Below are positions 1 to 5,748 of a stretch of 8,926 nt of DNA, one piece after another. The stretch spans positions 1 to 8,926 of the forward strand of contig CALMJN010000339.1 of assembly GCA_937864385.1 (NCBI GenBank). The letters are read 5' to 3'. The notes beneath the pieces are model-generated. The model saw only the letters and a program-made list of their open reading frames with translations. It was not told where the DNA came from and did not search any database. This stretch comes from an uncultured Methanosarcinales archaeon. GTDB lineage: Archaea > Halobacteriota > Methanosarcinia > Methanotrichales > Methanotrichaceae. A program made the translations under genes and the position numbers. Each line of letters begins with the position of its first letter. Position 1 is the stretch's first letter.

Positions 1-464
1 GAATCGATCTCAAGCCGGAGCTTGTCGCGAAGCTCTCCCGGATCAAGAACATAGCTGCAATAAAGGAGGCCAGTGGAAGCCTGTCCCAGCAGTCTCAGAT
101 CATAGAGCAGACTCGAGGCAGCGACTTCGTGCTTTTATCCGGAGACGATGATCTGACCCTGCCCACCATAGCCCTGGGTGGCCAGGGAGTGGTCTCAGTG
201 GTGGCCAATGTTGCTCCCAGAAAGACCGTGGCCATGGTGGATGCCGCCCTCAAGGGGGATATGGAGAAGGCCAGAGAGCTGCACTACGAGCTGGCACCTC
301 TGGTGCGGGCAATGTTCCTGGAGACCAATCCCATCCCGGTCAAGACGGCTCACAAGTATCTGGGCCTAGCCAATGGCCCTCTGCGCCTGCCTCTGGGGGA
401 GATGGCTCCTGAAAAAGAGGAAAAGCTTAAGGAGATACTGGCCAGGCTGGGCGAGAGAGAATGA
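1..464 (+). CDS. dapA: 4-hydroxy-tetrahydrodipicolinate synthase, C-terminal part (5' end outside window)
   Basis: DapA condenses pyruvate with aspartate semialdehyde in the cytoplasm, the first committed step of diaminopimelate/lysine synthesis. The first whole codon is at base 3. The frame is open from the left edge to the TGA at 462-464, so about the first half of the protein is missing. The Schiff-base lysine is visible as the K of IAAIKEASG (codon 63-65). The later GGQGVVSVVANVAP stretch matches the conserved glycine-rich region of the (beta/alpha)8 barrel. About 130 residues follow the lysine, as expected for a normal C-terminus in a protein of about 290 residues. The stop overlaps the dapB start (ATGA), so the two genes are probably translationally coupled. 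Archaeal homologues of this fold can be other pyruvate aldolases, but the adjoining dapB makes DapA the best call. Confidence 0.95.
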   Translation, partial: IDLKPELVAKLSRIKNIAAIKEASGSLSQQSQIIEQTRGSDFVLLSGDDDLTLPTIALGGQGVVSVVANVAPRKTVAMVDAALKGDMEKARELHYELAPLVRAMFLETNPIPVKTAHKYLGLANGPLRLPLGEMAPEKEEKLKEILARLGERE

Positions 465-1231
465 CCCGGATTGCCCTTACCGGTGCCCTGGGAAGAATGG
501 GCACATTGATCATCCAGGAGGCAGCCAAGCGGGAGGGATTAGAGCTTGTGGCCGGGCTGGATGTAGTCGGAGCGGGAAAAGAGCTACCGGGCGGGATTCT
601 GGTGAGGGACGCCTCTGAGCTGGATGCCGTCCTTCAGGAGAGCCGCCCTGATGTGCTCATCGACTTCACCATTGCCCAGGCCGCAGTGGAGAATGCCTCT
701 ACCGCGGCCAGGCTCGGCGTCGATCTGGTGGTGGGTACCACCGGTCTATCCCCCGAGCAGCATGCGGTGATGAAGAGGGCCATAGAAGGAAATTGTGCTG
801 CCGTCATATCCCCCAACTTCAGCCTGGGAGTGAATGTCTTCTGGAAGCTGGTGGCCCAGGCAGCTGCCGCTCTGAAGGACTACGATATCGAAGTTATAGA
901 AGCCCATCACAACCAGAAGAAGGATGCTCCCAGCGGCACGGCTCTGGCCACAGTGGAGGCGATCGCTTCGGCTCTGGGAGAAAAAGAGATCGTCCACGGC
1001 CGACAGGGCTTGATGCCCCGGGGACGGGAGATCGGAGTTCATGCCGTGCGGGGCGGAGATATCGTGGGAGATCATACGGTGCTCTTCGCCGGATCGGGAG
1101 AGCGGCTGGAGATCAAGCACCAGGCCCACAGCAGGAGTGCATTTGCCAGCGGGGCGGTGCGGGCAGCAGCCTGGGTGGCGGGAAAGAATCCCGGCATCTA
1201 CAGCATGGCTGATGTCCTGGCTCAGAGATGA
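461..1231 (+). CDS. dapB: 4-hydroxy-tetrahydrodipicolinate reductase
   Basis: DapB reduces the DapA product to tetrahydrodipicolinate with NAD(P)H in the cytoplasm, the second step of the diaminopimelate branch. The 256 residues are full length for the family. The N-terminal Rossmann fold shows G-x-x-G-x-x-G at residues 8-14 (GALGRMG), and the VGTTG cofactor loop is at 91-95. The catalytic segment EAHHNQKKDAPSGTA spans 147-161, with H149 and K153 aligning to the catalytic His and Lys of E. coli DapB. The C-terminal end, with GDHTVLF and HSRSAFA, is also typical. The ATG at 461 overlaps the dapA stop, and the TGA at 1229-1231 overlaps the next start. All three genes are therefore likely one transcript. 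Nothing in the protein looks damaged. Confidence 0.97.
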   Translation: MTRIALTGALGRMGTLIIQEAAKREGLELVAGLDVVGAGKELPGGILVRDASELDAVLQESRPDVLIDFTIAQAAVENASTAARLGVDLVVGTTGLSPEQHAVMKRAIEGNCAAVISPNFSLGVNVFWKLVAQAAAALKDYDIEVIEAHHNQKKDAPSGTALATVEAIASALGEKEIVHGRQGLMPRGREIGVHAVRGGDIVGDHTVLFAGSGERLEIKHQAHSRSAFASGAVRAAAWVAGKNPGIYSMADVLAQR

Positions 1232-1653
1232 ACCAGATCGAAGAGAATAGCCTGGTCCTCATCTTTAAGGGCCAGCGGCTGGAGCCGGTCTCCAGGGAGA
1301 AGAACATGGTCGGCTTCTGCAGCCGCTGCGAGGCCGATCTTTATAGCATTGCCTATCACAATACTGATGATCGCTGGCTGGTGTCTGCCGGATGCAACAA
1401 TGGGCACCTTTTTTTGCTGCAGTACGACCGGCAGTGGCGCTGGCTGCAGGACGGGGACCTGGAGATGAAGAAGGAGGTGGTCCGCATCTGTGATATAGCC
1501 AGAGAGAAGCTGGAGGCGGTCTTTACTGCCGCCGAGATCAGGGACCTGGCCGCCTGCCAGGAGGGCCAGCCCTACACCCGGCAGAACCTATATCGGGCCA
1601 GGGCCAAGTATGAGAAATTCGAGAGGCTCTTTGGGATCAAGATCGATCTTTGA
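1228..1653 (+). CDS. Conserved-looking unknown protein with CxxC...CxxxH cluster, in the dap operon
   Basis: I do not recognise this 141-residue protein. Its ATG overlaps the dapB stop in an ATGA, so it is probably translated by coupling with dapB; I see no separate Shine-Dalgarno site. No signal peptide or membrane segment is visible, so it is probably cytoplasmic. Residues 31-60 contain C31-x-x-C34 and then C56-x-x-x-H60, a spacing that could hold zinc or another metal. Further cysteines are at 88 and 110. The first half is rich in beta-prone and aromatic residues. The second half (about 77-135) is charged and probably helical. It ends 18 bases from the stop of the convergent radical SAM gene. 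Operon membership suggests a link to lysine metabolism, but nothing in the protein proves it. Confidence 0.85.
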   Translation: MNQIEENSLVLIFKGQRLEPVSREKNMVGFCSRCEADLYSIAYHNTDDRWLVSAGCNNGHLFLLQYDRQWRWLQDGDLEMKKEVVRICDIAREKLEAVFTAAEIRDLAACQEGQPYTRQNLYRARAKYEKFERLFGIKIDL

Positions 1654-1671
1654 TTGAAAGGGATGGCAATA

Positions 1672-2613
1672 TCATTCGGCCTTCGGCCTTCTCAGATAGA
1701 AATAGTTGCCCTGATATTCGGTCTTGGCCAGCTTTCCCTGATCCAGCAGCTTCTCTACAACATCCCAGCTGGAATCCGCCTGCTGCAGGAATCTCTCAAC
1801 CGCCGCCTCCCTCATGGGATGGACGGCGGCTATTGCCAGAAGGTCGCTCTCCACCTCACCGACGGACTGGAAGCTGTCTCCCTCATACCCCACCAAGAGC
1901 TCCGCTCTCCTGAGCCGGGAGCTATAAATCTGATAGGCCCGGACTATGCTCTCCTCGGAGGGAGAAGCGGCCCATTTCTCCGCCGGCGGACGGGTGGGCA
2001 CGGAGATGTAGGCTACGGCAGGATCAACTTTTGCCAAGAACTCGGCTATGGCCTCTAGAGATTTCTCACTGTCATTTATACCCGCCAGGAGCATGCTCTC
2101 GCTGACAAGAACACCCTTGAACTCCCTGGAGAAGTCCAGTATGCCCTGCAAGATGGCCTCAAGCTCTAGAGCCCGGTGGGGCCGGTCCACTCTGCGCCAC
2201 AGGGGCTCGTCAACAGCATCCACTTTGACCGATATAAAGTCCGCCCTGGCCAGATCCTCACGCACTGTCTCATCCCAGATCAAGGAGGCATTGGTGATGA
2301 CAGCGATCTTCTTGCCCAGAGATCTGAGCATATCGATCTCCCTGCCCAGATTTATGTCCAGGGTGGGCTCTCCGTCGGGCACGAAGGAGAGGTAGTCAAT
2401 GGGCAGGGCCTGGTCCGATGAGCTTTTTACCATTTGCCTTACCTCATCGCAGATATCCTGGGGGGAGTAAAAGGAGCGGCGCTGGACCTGCATCTGCAGG
2501 GTTCTGCCCACCTGGCAGTAGGCACAGGAATAGGTGCAGATTTTGGCGGGAATGTTGTTTATGCCCAGGCTTCTGCCAAGCCGCCGGGAGGGCACCGGTC
2601 CGAATGCTATCAT
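1672..2613 (-). CDS. Radical SAM protein, COG0731-like
   Basis: This 313-residue protein is a radical SAM enzyme of unknown substrate. The [4Fe-4S]/SAM motif C-x3-C-x2-C is at C26, C30 and C33 (CTYSCAYC). It is preceded by the family signature FGPVPSRRLGRSLGINNIP. Further barrel motifs are FVPDGEPTLD (77-86), TNASL (107-111) and SVKVDAVDEPLW (128-139). A C-terminal tail after about residue 260 looks like a small helical or winged-helix domain. The family is often labelled wyosine synthase-like, but the extra N-terminal cysteines of archaeal Taw1 are absent, so I do not assign that role. The ATG is at 2611-2613, with GGTG a few bases upstream as a possible ribosome site. It starts 20 bases after the metallo-hydrolase stop, so the two are probably co-transcribed. 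Confidence 0.93.
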   Translation of the reverse strand: MIAFGPVPSRRLGRSLGINNIPAKICTYSCAYCQVGRTLQMQVQRRSFYSPQDICDEVRQMVKSSSDQALPIDYLSFVPDGEPTLDINLGREIDMLRSLGKKIAVITNASLIWDETVREDLARADFISVKVDAVDEPLWRRVDRPHRALELEAILQGILDFSREFKGVLVSESMLLAGINDSEKSLEAIAEFLAKVDPAVAYISVPTRPPAEKWAASPSEESIVRAYQIYSSRLRRAELLVGYEGDSFQSVGEVESDLLAIAAVHPMREAAVERFLQQADSSWDVVEKLLDQGKLAKTEYQGNYFYLRRPKAE

Positions 2614-2633
2614 CCTTCACACCTTTTCTGTTT

Positions 2634-3488
2634 TTATAGATTAATGGTTTCGCCCACAGCCAGAGGCTGGCATCTCTCCCCCAGGGCCTGCTGCAGAAGG
2701 CATATGGCCCTCGAGCCGGTGCAGTGCCCTGGCCGGATCACTGTCGGGTCCAGCTCCAGCAGGGCCCGGGCTGTGGCATCTATCCTCTCCCGGTCCGCTC
2801 CCATGAGGTGAAAGCCGCCTATCACCGCATAGATCTTATCGACTCCGGTGATCCTCTGAGCCTGCCGGATGGTATTGATGATTCCGGAGTGGGCACAGCC
2901 GGTTATCACCGCCAGCCCTCTGCCCGGCAGGACCGCCGCCAGGCCCTGATCATCAGGAATGATATCCGGAATGTACTGGCCGTCCCTGATCGTCCAGAAG
3001 CCTTCCACCTTCTCGAAGCCCTCCCGGCGCGGGATCTCGCCGGTGGTGAAGAGCCCCGGCGCAAGCTCCGCTGGACCCCGGCATTCCAGTATGACCGCCC
3101 CCGCCGCCTCCGCCTGGCTTCTGATGAAAGGCAGACCTATATATCCCAGGGCCGGGCGGGCTTTGAGCTTGGGGGAGAATATATCCGGATGGGCCAGAAC
3201 AGGAACCCTTCTTTTCATTTGCTGCAAAACTGCCATCAGCCCTCCGGTGTGGTCATAATGGCCGTGGCTGAGGCAGATCAGATCTATGGCATCAATGTCG
3301 ATATGAAGAAGGCGGCAGTTATGGAGTAAAACCTCTCCGCTGGCCCCTGTATCCCAGAGAAGCTTCACGCCATCTGACCCCAGATCCAGCTCCACAAGGA
3401 CGGATAGGCCGTGCTCAGCCCGGAGAGAGGCGTTTTCCATGGAGGCGGAGTTCTCCACGGCAATGGTTAGATGGAGGTTCTGCAACAT
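2634..3488 (-). CDS. Metallo-beta-lactamase-fold protein, COG1237 (MJ0301-like) family
   Basis: This 284-residue protein has the dinuclear-metal MBL fold. Visible motifs are D46TG, the H-x-H-x-D-H signature at 75-80 (HGHYDH), TGCAHSG at 196-202, GGFH at 224-227 and PGHCTG at 253-258. The order and wording match the COG1237 group. That group includes Methanocaldococcus MJ0301, reported to have dihydropteroate synthase-type activity in methanopterin synthesis. A pterin role is a family-based guess here, since the group is mixed. No signal peptide is seen. The start is at 3486-3488 without a clear Shine-Dalgarno. An upstream TTTAAG about 30 bases before the ATG could allow a short-leader or leaderless transcript separate from the membrane-protein genes 53 bases upstream. 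The 20-base gap to the radical SAM gene suggests those two work together. Confidence 0.92.
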   Translation of the reverse strand: MLQNLHLTIAVENSASMENASLRAEHGLSVLVELDLGSDGVKLLWDTGASGEVLLHNCRLLHIDIDAIDLICLSHGHYDHTGGLMAVLQQMKRRVPVLAHPDIFSPKLKARPALGYIGLPFIRSQAEAAGAVILECRGPAELAPGLFTTGEIPRREGFEKVEGFWTIRDGQYIPDIIPDDQGLAAVLPGRGLAVITGCAHSGIINTIRQAQRITGVDKIYAVIGGFHLMGADRERIDATARALLELDPTVIRPGHCTGSRAICLLQQALGERCQPLAVGETINL

Positions 3489-3541
3489 GGATAAAGATCA
3501 GACGGCTGACTGCTTAAACCTGGCGTGCCGGGGATTTTGCT

Positions 3542-3895
3542 TTAATCCGGGCTTGTTGCAGTGGCGTTCTCCGGAACATAAACCACCTGGCCGCTCTCCA
3601 GCCGGTACGCCGTCCCCATTCTGCTTCCCTGGCCGCCAGCCATCTTCTCGGTCATATTGAGCACCTGGATCTGGCTCATGTCCTTGATTATGATCTGCAT
3701 ATTGGGGTCGCCCGGATTCTTAACTATGGTCACATTGGCCTCGGGCTGGAGCAGCTCTGGCACATTATAGGAGACGACCAGGGCCAGCAGGAGGGCCACG
3801 GCAAAGACCATGGCCGTGTCGAAGAGATTGGCCACTCCGCTCATGGGGTCCTCATCCTCCCGGTCGCCCAGCAGGCCCAGCCTACGCCGCCTCAT
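3542..3895 (-). CDS. DUF2149 protein, single-pass and possibly ExbD/TolR-like
   Basis: This 117-residue protein matches what I recall of DUF2149 (COG4744). It has a basic N-terminus (MRRRRLGLLGD), an acidic stretch and DPMSGVANLFD. One membrane helix covers about 27-44, followed by an exposed tail ending in GTAYRLESGQVVYVPE. It would have a short cytoplasmic N-terminus and an extracytoplasmic C-terminus. An aspartate (D26) sits at the start of the membrane helix, in the same relative place as the essential Asp of ExbD/TolR/MotB. This suggests it is the stator-peptide partner of the ExbB-like protein encoded just upstream; that is inference. The gene overlaps the ExbB-like gene by 14 bases. 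A GAGG lies about 10 bases before its ATG. Confidence 0.88.
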   Translation of the reverse strand: MRRRRLGLLGDREDEDPMSGVANLFDTAMVFAVALLLALVVSYNVPELLQPEANVTIVKNPGDPNMQIIIKDMSQIQVLNMTEKMAGGQGSRMGTAYRLESGQVVYVPENATATSPD

Positions 3896-4535
3896 CTTTT
3901 CTGCCTCTTAATAGCTCCACTGCATATTCCAGATCGCTAAGGTCCTGCCGGTACCATCTGCTTCTGATGACCATCACCGCGTAGCAGATGCCGCCCACCA
4001 CCAGCCCGATTACTGTGGTGGCGAAGGCTATGACCAGGTTGTCGGCCAGGGATTTGATGTCCCCCTGAGATAGGCCGATGAGGGCGGGGCCCATGGGAAT
4101 GAGAGTTCCCATCAGCCCCAAAATGGGTCCCGCTTTCACTCCAATCCTCAGGGGCTCCAGAGCTCTGGCCATGGAGAGTTCAATATCCTGCAGGATCTTC
4201 TCGAACTTGAGATCAAACAGCCCCATCTCTAAAGACCGGCCGATCTGCTCTAATGCCAGGGAGAGCTGCTGGGGGCATATGTAGCTGGAAAGGGCCTCTG
4301 CCGCCTCTTTTGCTCTTCCCGCCCTTCTGAGATCGGCTGCTTGCAGGCTTAGCTCTTCCAGCTCGGAGAGAGCCCTGTGCCTGGAAGTGTACTCGTTTAT
4401 CAGGGAGCCGAGCAGGGCCAGCGACCAGGCGAAGAGAAGAAGGAGGGCCACTATATCCGGGTAGAGGAATGCAGTGGAGAATATGTAGAGCAGCTCCACA
4501 CTGGTCTCATAAAGGATCAGGAAAAGACCCCCCAT
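3882..4535 (-). CDS. MotA/TolQ/ExbB proton-channel family protein
   Basis: This 217-residue membrane protein has the family's layout: a first helix at about 24-46, a cytoplasmic charged domain at about 50-130, and two helices at about 135-155 and 165-190. The signature GPILGLMGTLIPMGPAL is at 136-152, followed by LADNLVIAFATTVIGLVVGG, which lines the proton path in TolQ/ExbB. Such proteins form a pentameric channel that uses the proton motive force to move a single-pass ExbD/TolR-type partner. Here that partner is plausibly the DUF2149 protein made from the next, overlapping gene. The start (4533-4535) lies within the 3' end of the DUF2162 gene with a 19-base overlap, so expression is probably coupled. 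The true energised target is not shown by this gene alone. Confidence 0.93.
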   Translation of the reverse strand: MGGLFLILYETSVELLYIFSTAFLYPDIVALLLLFAWSLALLGSLINEYTSRHRALSELEELSLQAADLRRAGRAKEAAEALSSYICPQQLSLALEQIGRSLEMGLFDLKFEKILQDIELSMARALEPLRIGVKAGPILGLMGTLIPMGPALIGLSQGDIKSLADNLVIAFATTVIGLVVGGICYAVMVIRSRWYRQDLSDLEYAVELLRGRKDEAA

Positions 4536-5209
4536 CTTCTGCCCAGGAAACCAAGGGACATCAGAGAGAGAATCGCTAGATAGGACAGGCCTATCTCAAC
4601 CAGAGGGGGGGTCTCTGAGAGAAAAGAGAGCTTCTGAGAATTGAAGTATGCCGGTATGAGAAGAATGGAGAGGATGTAGAAGAGGCCTAGCAAGATCATG
4701 GCATTGCCCAAAGAAGAGGGTGTCCCTTTGATCTTCCTTAGCGCAGTAGAGAAGATAGCTATACAGATGAAGAAGAGAAGGCCCACCAGAGCGCCTATCT
4801 TCCAGGGATCTATGCCCACCATCCCCGCCAGAAAGCTGCAGGAGATGAAGCTGGCCGCCAGGCATGCCGGACAGGGCATGGACAGGGCCCAGAAGGTCTT
4901 CCTGGATATGTCATGATGTCGGCAATTCCAATCTCTGGCGGTCATGACCCCCAGAACCAGCAGCATCAGGGCGACGGCAAAGTGCACTGCCACTCCGGCG
5001 GTTAGTGTTGCAGCCAGTGCGCTTTCTGGAATCATCTCTATGGCCGTGCCCATGAGAAGGGCGATGATCAAGTATCCTGATGCAATGGAAAGCACTTCCC
5101 GGCGGTTGAGGCTGGCCAGGCCGCACCCCAGGCTGACCTTGAAGGCGAAGACCAGTATCCCTATCAGTACCCCAGATATGGAAAGCCACGTCAGATCCAA
5201 ATGAAACAC
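4517..5209 (-). CDS. DUF2162-type polytopic membrane protein (predicted transporter)
   Basis: This 230-residue protein has roughly six or seven hydrophobic segments (about 8-28, 42-60, 68-90, 115-132, 138-156, 168-188 and 205-223). I place it in DUF2162 (predicted archaeal transporter) from its overall pattern and its place beside DUF2149 and ExbB-like genes. It is unusually rich in potential metal or tetrapyrrole ligands: C29, N-C96-R-H98-H99, and M111-P-C113-P-A-C116 with C124 in or near membrane segments. The start is a GTG at 5207-5209. A TAG codon lies directly upstream in frame, so no longer form is possible, and no Shine-Dalgarno is visible. It is the first gene of the leftward set and probably supplies its promoter-proximal open frame. 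Its substrate is unknown. Confidence 0.82.
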   Translation of the reverse strand: MFHLDLTWLSISGVLIGILVFAFKVSLGCGLASLNRREVLSIASGYLIIALLMGTAIEMIPESALAATLTAGVAVHFAVALMLLVLGVMTARDWNCRHHDISRKTFWALSMPCPACLAASFISCSFLAGMVGIDPWKIGALVGLLFFICIAIFSTALRKIKGTPSSLGNAMILLGLFYILSILLIPAYFNSQKLSFLSETPPLVEIGLSYLAILSLMSLGFLGRRWGVFS

Positions 5210-5243
5210 CTATTAAAGTTGATTGATTCAGGGGCAACTTTAT

Positions 5244-5257
5244 TGGATTTAACCCTT
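5244..5257 (-). promoter_or_regulatory. Possible TATA-like element for the leftward operon
   Basis: Read on the minus strand, an AT-rich TTAAATCCAATAAA stretch lies roughly 35 to 45 bases before the GTG of the DUF2162 gene. This distance would give a very short leader, consistent with the absence of a visible Shine-Dalgarno. The match to a TATA box is loose, so this is a weak call. Confidence 0.25.
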
Positions 5258-5361
5258 GCGCAAACAAACCGGTTCAAGAGCAATTAAACTTGATTATGCT
5301 ATTTTCAGCCCTTTCATTTCATGCTGTTATTCAGACTGCCATCAGATGCTCACATAATGTC

Positions 5362-5383
5362 CCGATATGATCAATCAGATCGG
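5362..5383. repeat. 22-base imperfect palindrome (possible operator)
   Basis: The arms CCGATATGATC and AATCAGATCGG pair at 9 of 10 positions around a CA centre, with one A/G mismatch. It lies in the divergent control region about 150 bases from the leftward start. A dimeric regulator site is possible; no known consensus is matched. Confidence 0.45.
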
Positions 5384-5425
5384 TGGCCATTGCAGAAGAT
5401 CTGGTTGTTTTTGACTTCACTGATC

Positions 5426-5449
5426 ATCATTAACTTTGCATTTAATGAT
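5426..5449. repeat. 8-base inverted repeat with 8-base spacer
   Basis: ATCATTAA at 5426-5433 is the exact reverse complement of TTAATGAT at 5442-5449, with CTTTGCAT between. This could be an operator for a dimeric protein. There is no U-tract after it to suggest a terminator. Confidence 0.45.
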
Positions 5450-5504
5450 TAAGTGGCCAGATGAGATAATCCCTTTATGCACCAAAAAGTTTAAGTAAAA
5501 ACAA

Positions 5505-5549
5505 ATTTACTTGCTCAAATCAATCTTATTTAAATAAGATTTACTTGCT
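5505..5549 (+). repeat. Direct repeat of ATTTACTTGCT flanking a palindrome
   Basis: Exact copies of the 11-mer ATTTACTTGCT occur at 5505-5515 and 5539-5549, 34 bases apart. An inverted copy of the core, AAGTAAA, is at 5493-5499. The second copy overlaps the end of the 20-base palindrome. The spacing of about three helical turns would put both copies on nearly the same face of the DNA. These may be repeated binding sites for one regulator. Confidence 0.5.
5522..5541. promoter_or_regulatory. Perfect 20-base palindrome containing a TATA-like box
   Basis: AATCTTATTT followed directly by AAATAAGATT is a perfect palindrome without a spacer. Its centre, TTTAAATA (5529-5536), resembles an archaeal TATA box. 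A start site about 25 bases downstream would fall near 5558-5562, just before the 53-codon ORF. A protein bound to the palindrome would block TBP, so this could be both promoter and operator. No BRE purine pair is clear upstream. Confidence 0.45.
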
Positions 5550-5583
5550 TAAGTTCAAACAAGGCCAAAGAGCTGATTAGAAT

Positions 5584-5745
5584 ATGGGTGGTAAGAATGA
5601 AAGAGAAATCATTGTGGCACCCTTTTTAGCGAAGATTCTCCATCCTCAGGCAAACCTGGTCACCGAGCTCATTTACAGAGAGCATTTTGAGCGTTTATGC
5701 CTGGATTTTCCGAGAAAGAGGATTTTCTACCATCAGGAGGATTGA
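5584..5745 (+). CDS. Candidate small protein, 53 residues, unknown
   Basis: An ATG at 5584 opens a 53-codon frame ending with TGA at 5743-5745, only three bases before the next gene. An in-frame TAG at 5578-5580 fixes the 5' limit. The predicted product starts MGGKNEREIIVAPFLAKILH. It is charged and probably soluble, with one cysteine (C39) and a basic patch (PRKR) near the end. It would begin about 25 bases after the start site expected from the TATA-like box at 5529. The ribosome site of the next gene lies inside its 3' end, so coupling is possible. Only a weak purine-rich AAAGAG precedes its own ATG. I do not recognise the family. It may be a real regulator or leader peptide, a gene remnant, or chance. 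Confidence 0.4.
   Translation: MGGKNEREIIVAPFLAKILHPQANLVTELIYREHFERLCLDFPRKRIFYHQED
5734..5740 (+). promoter_or_regulatory. Strong Shine-Dalgarno for the secreted 330-residue protein
   Basis: CAGGAGG lies eight bases before the ATG at 5749. It supports that start, which also begins a clean signal peptide. Confidence 0.75.
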
Positions 5746-5748
5746 TTC

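Larger units (their letters stand above)
5210..5583. other. AT-rich divergent control region
   Basis: This gap of 374 bases separates the leftward membrane-protein genes from the rightward genes. I see no convincing gene in it on either strand. It is clearly more AT-rich than the flanks. It holds three palindromic or inverted-repeat elements (5362-5383, 5426-5449, 5522-5541), an 11-base direct repeat, and TATA-like boxes for both directions. This fits shared regulation of the divergent sets, but no known operator consensus is recognised. Confidence 0.7.

Noticed and set aside
793..1212. Long plus-strand frame inside dapB
   Set aside because: It lies in another frame of a motif-verified dapB, is rich in Gly/Arg/Ser as expected for an out-of-frame reading, and has no ribosome site or motif.
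1675..1690. CGGCCTTCGGCC short hairpin near the convergent gene ends, considered as a terminator
   Set aside because: It lies inside the last codons of the radical SAM gene, has a 4-base core stem and a 3-base loop, and lacks a T-run on either side.
1654..2058. Plus-strand frames opposite the radical SAM gene
   Set aside because: They are antisense to a gene with clear CxxxCxxC and family motifs, and their translations show no domain.
1672..2613. Assignment of the radical SAM protein as the wyosine synthase Taw1
   Set aside because: The extra N-terminal cysteines for the second cluster of archaeal Taw1 are missing, so only a general radical SAM call is supported.
2724..3329. 201-codon plus-strand frame opposite the metallo-hydrolase
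   Set aside because: It is fully antisense to a gene with intact MBL motifs, and the product is Arg/Pro-rich without recognisable features.
5210..5583. Cobalamin riboswitch or CRISPR array in the divergent control region
   Set aside because: No B12-box-like conserved core is seen, and there is no series of regularly spaced repeats. Archaeal cobalamin riboswitches are also not expected.
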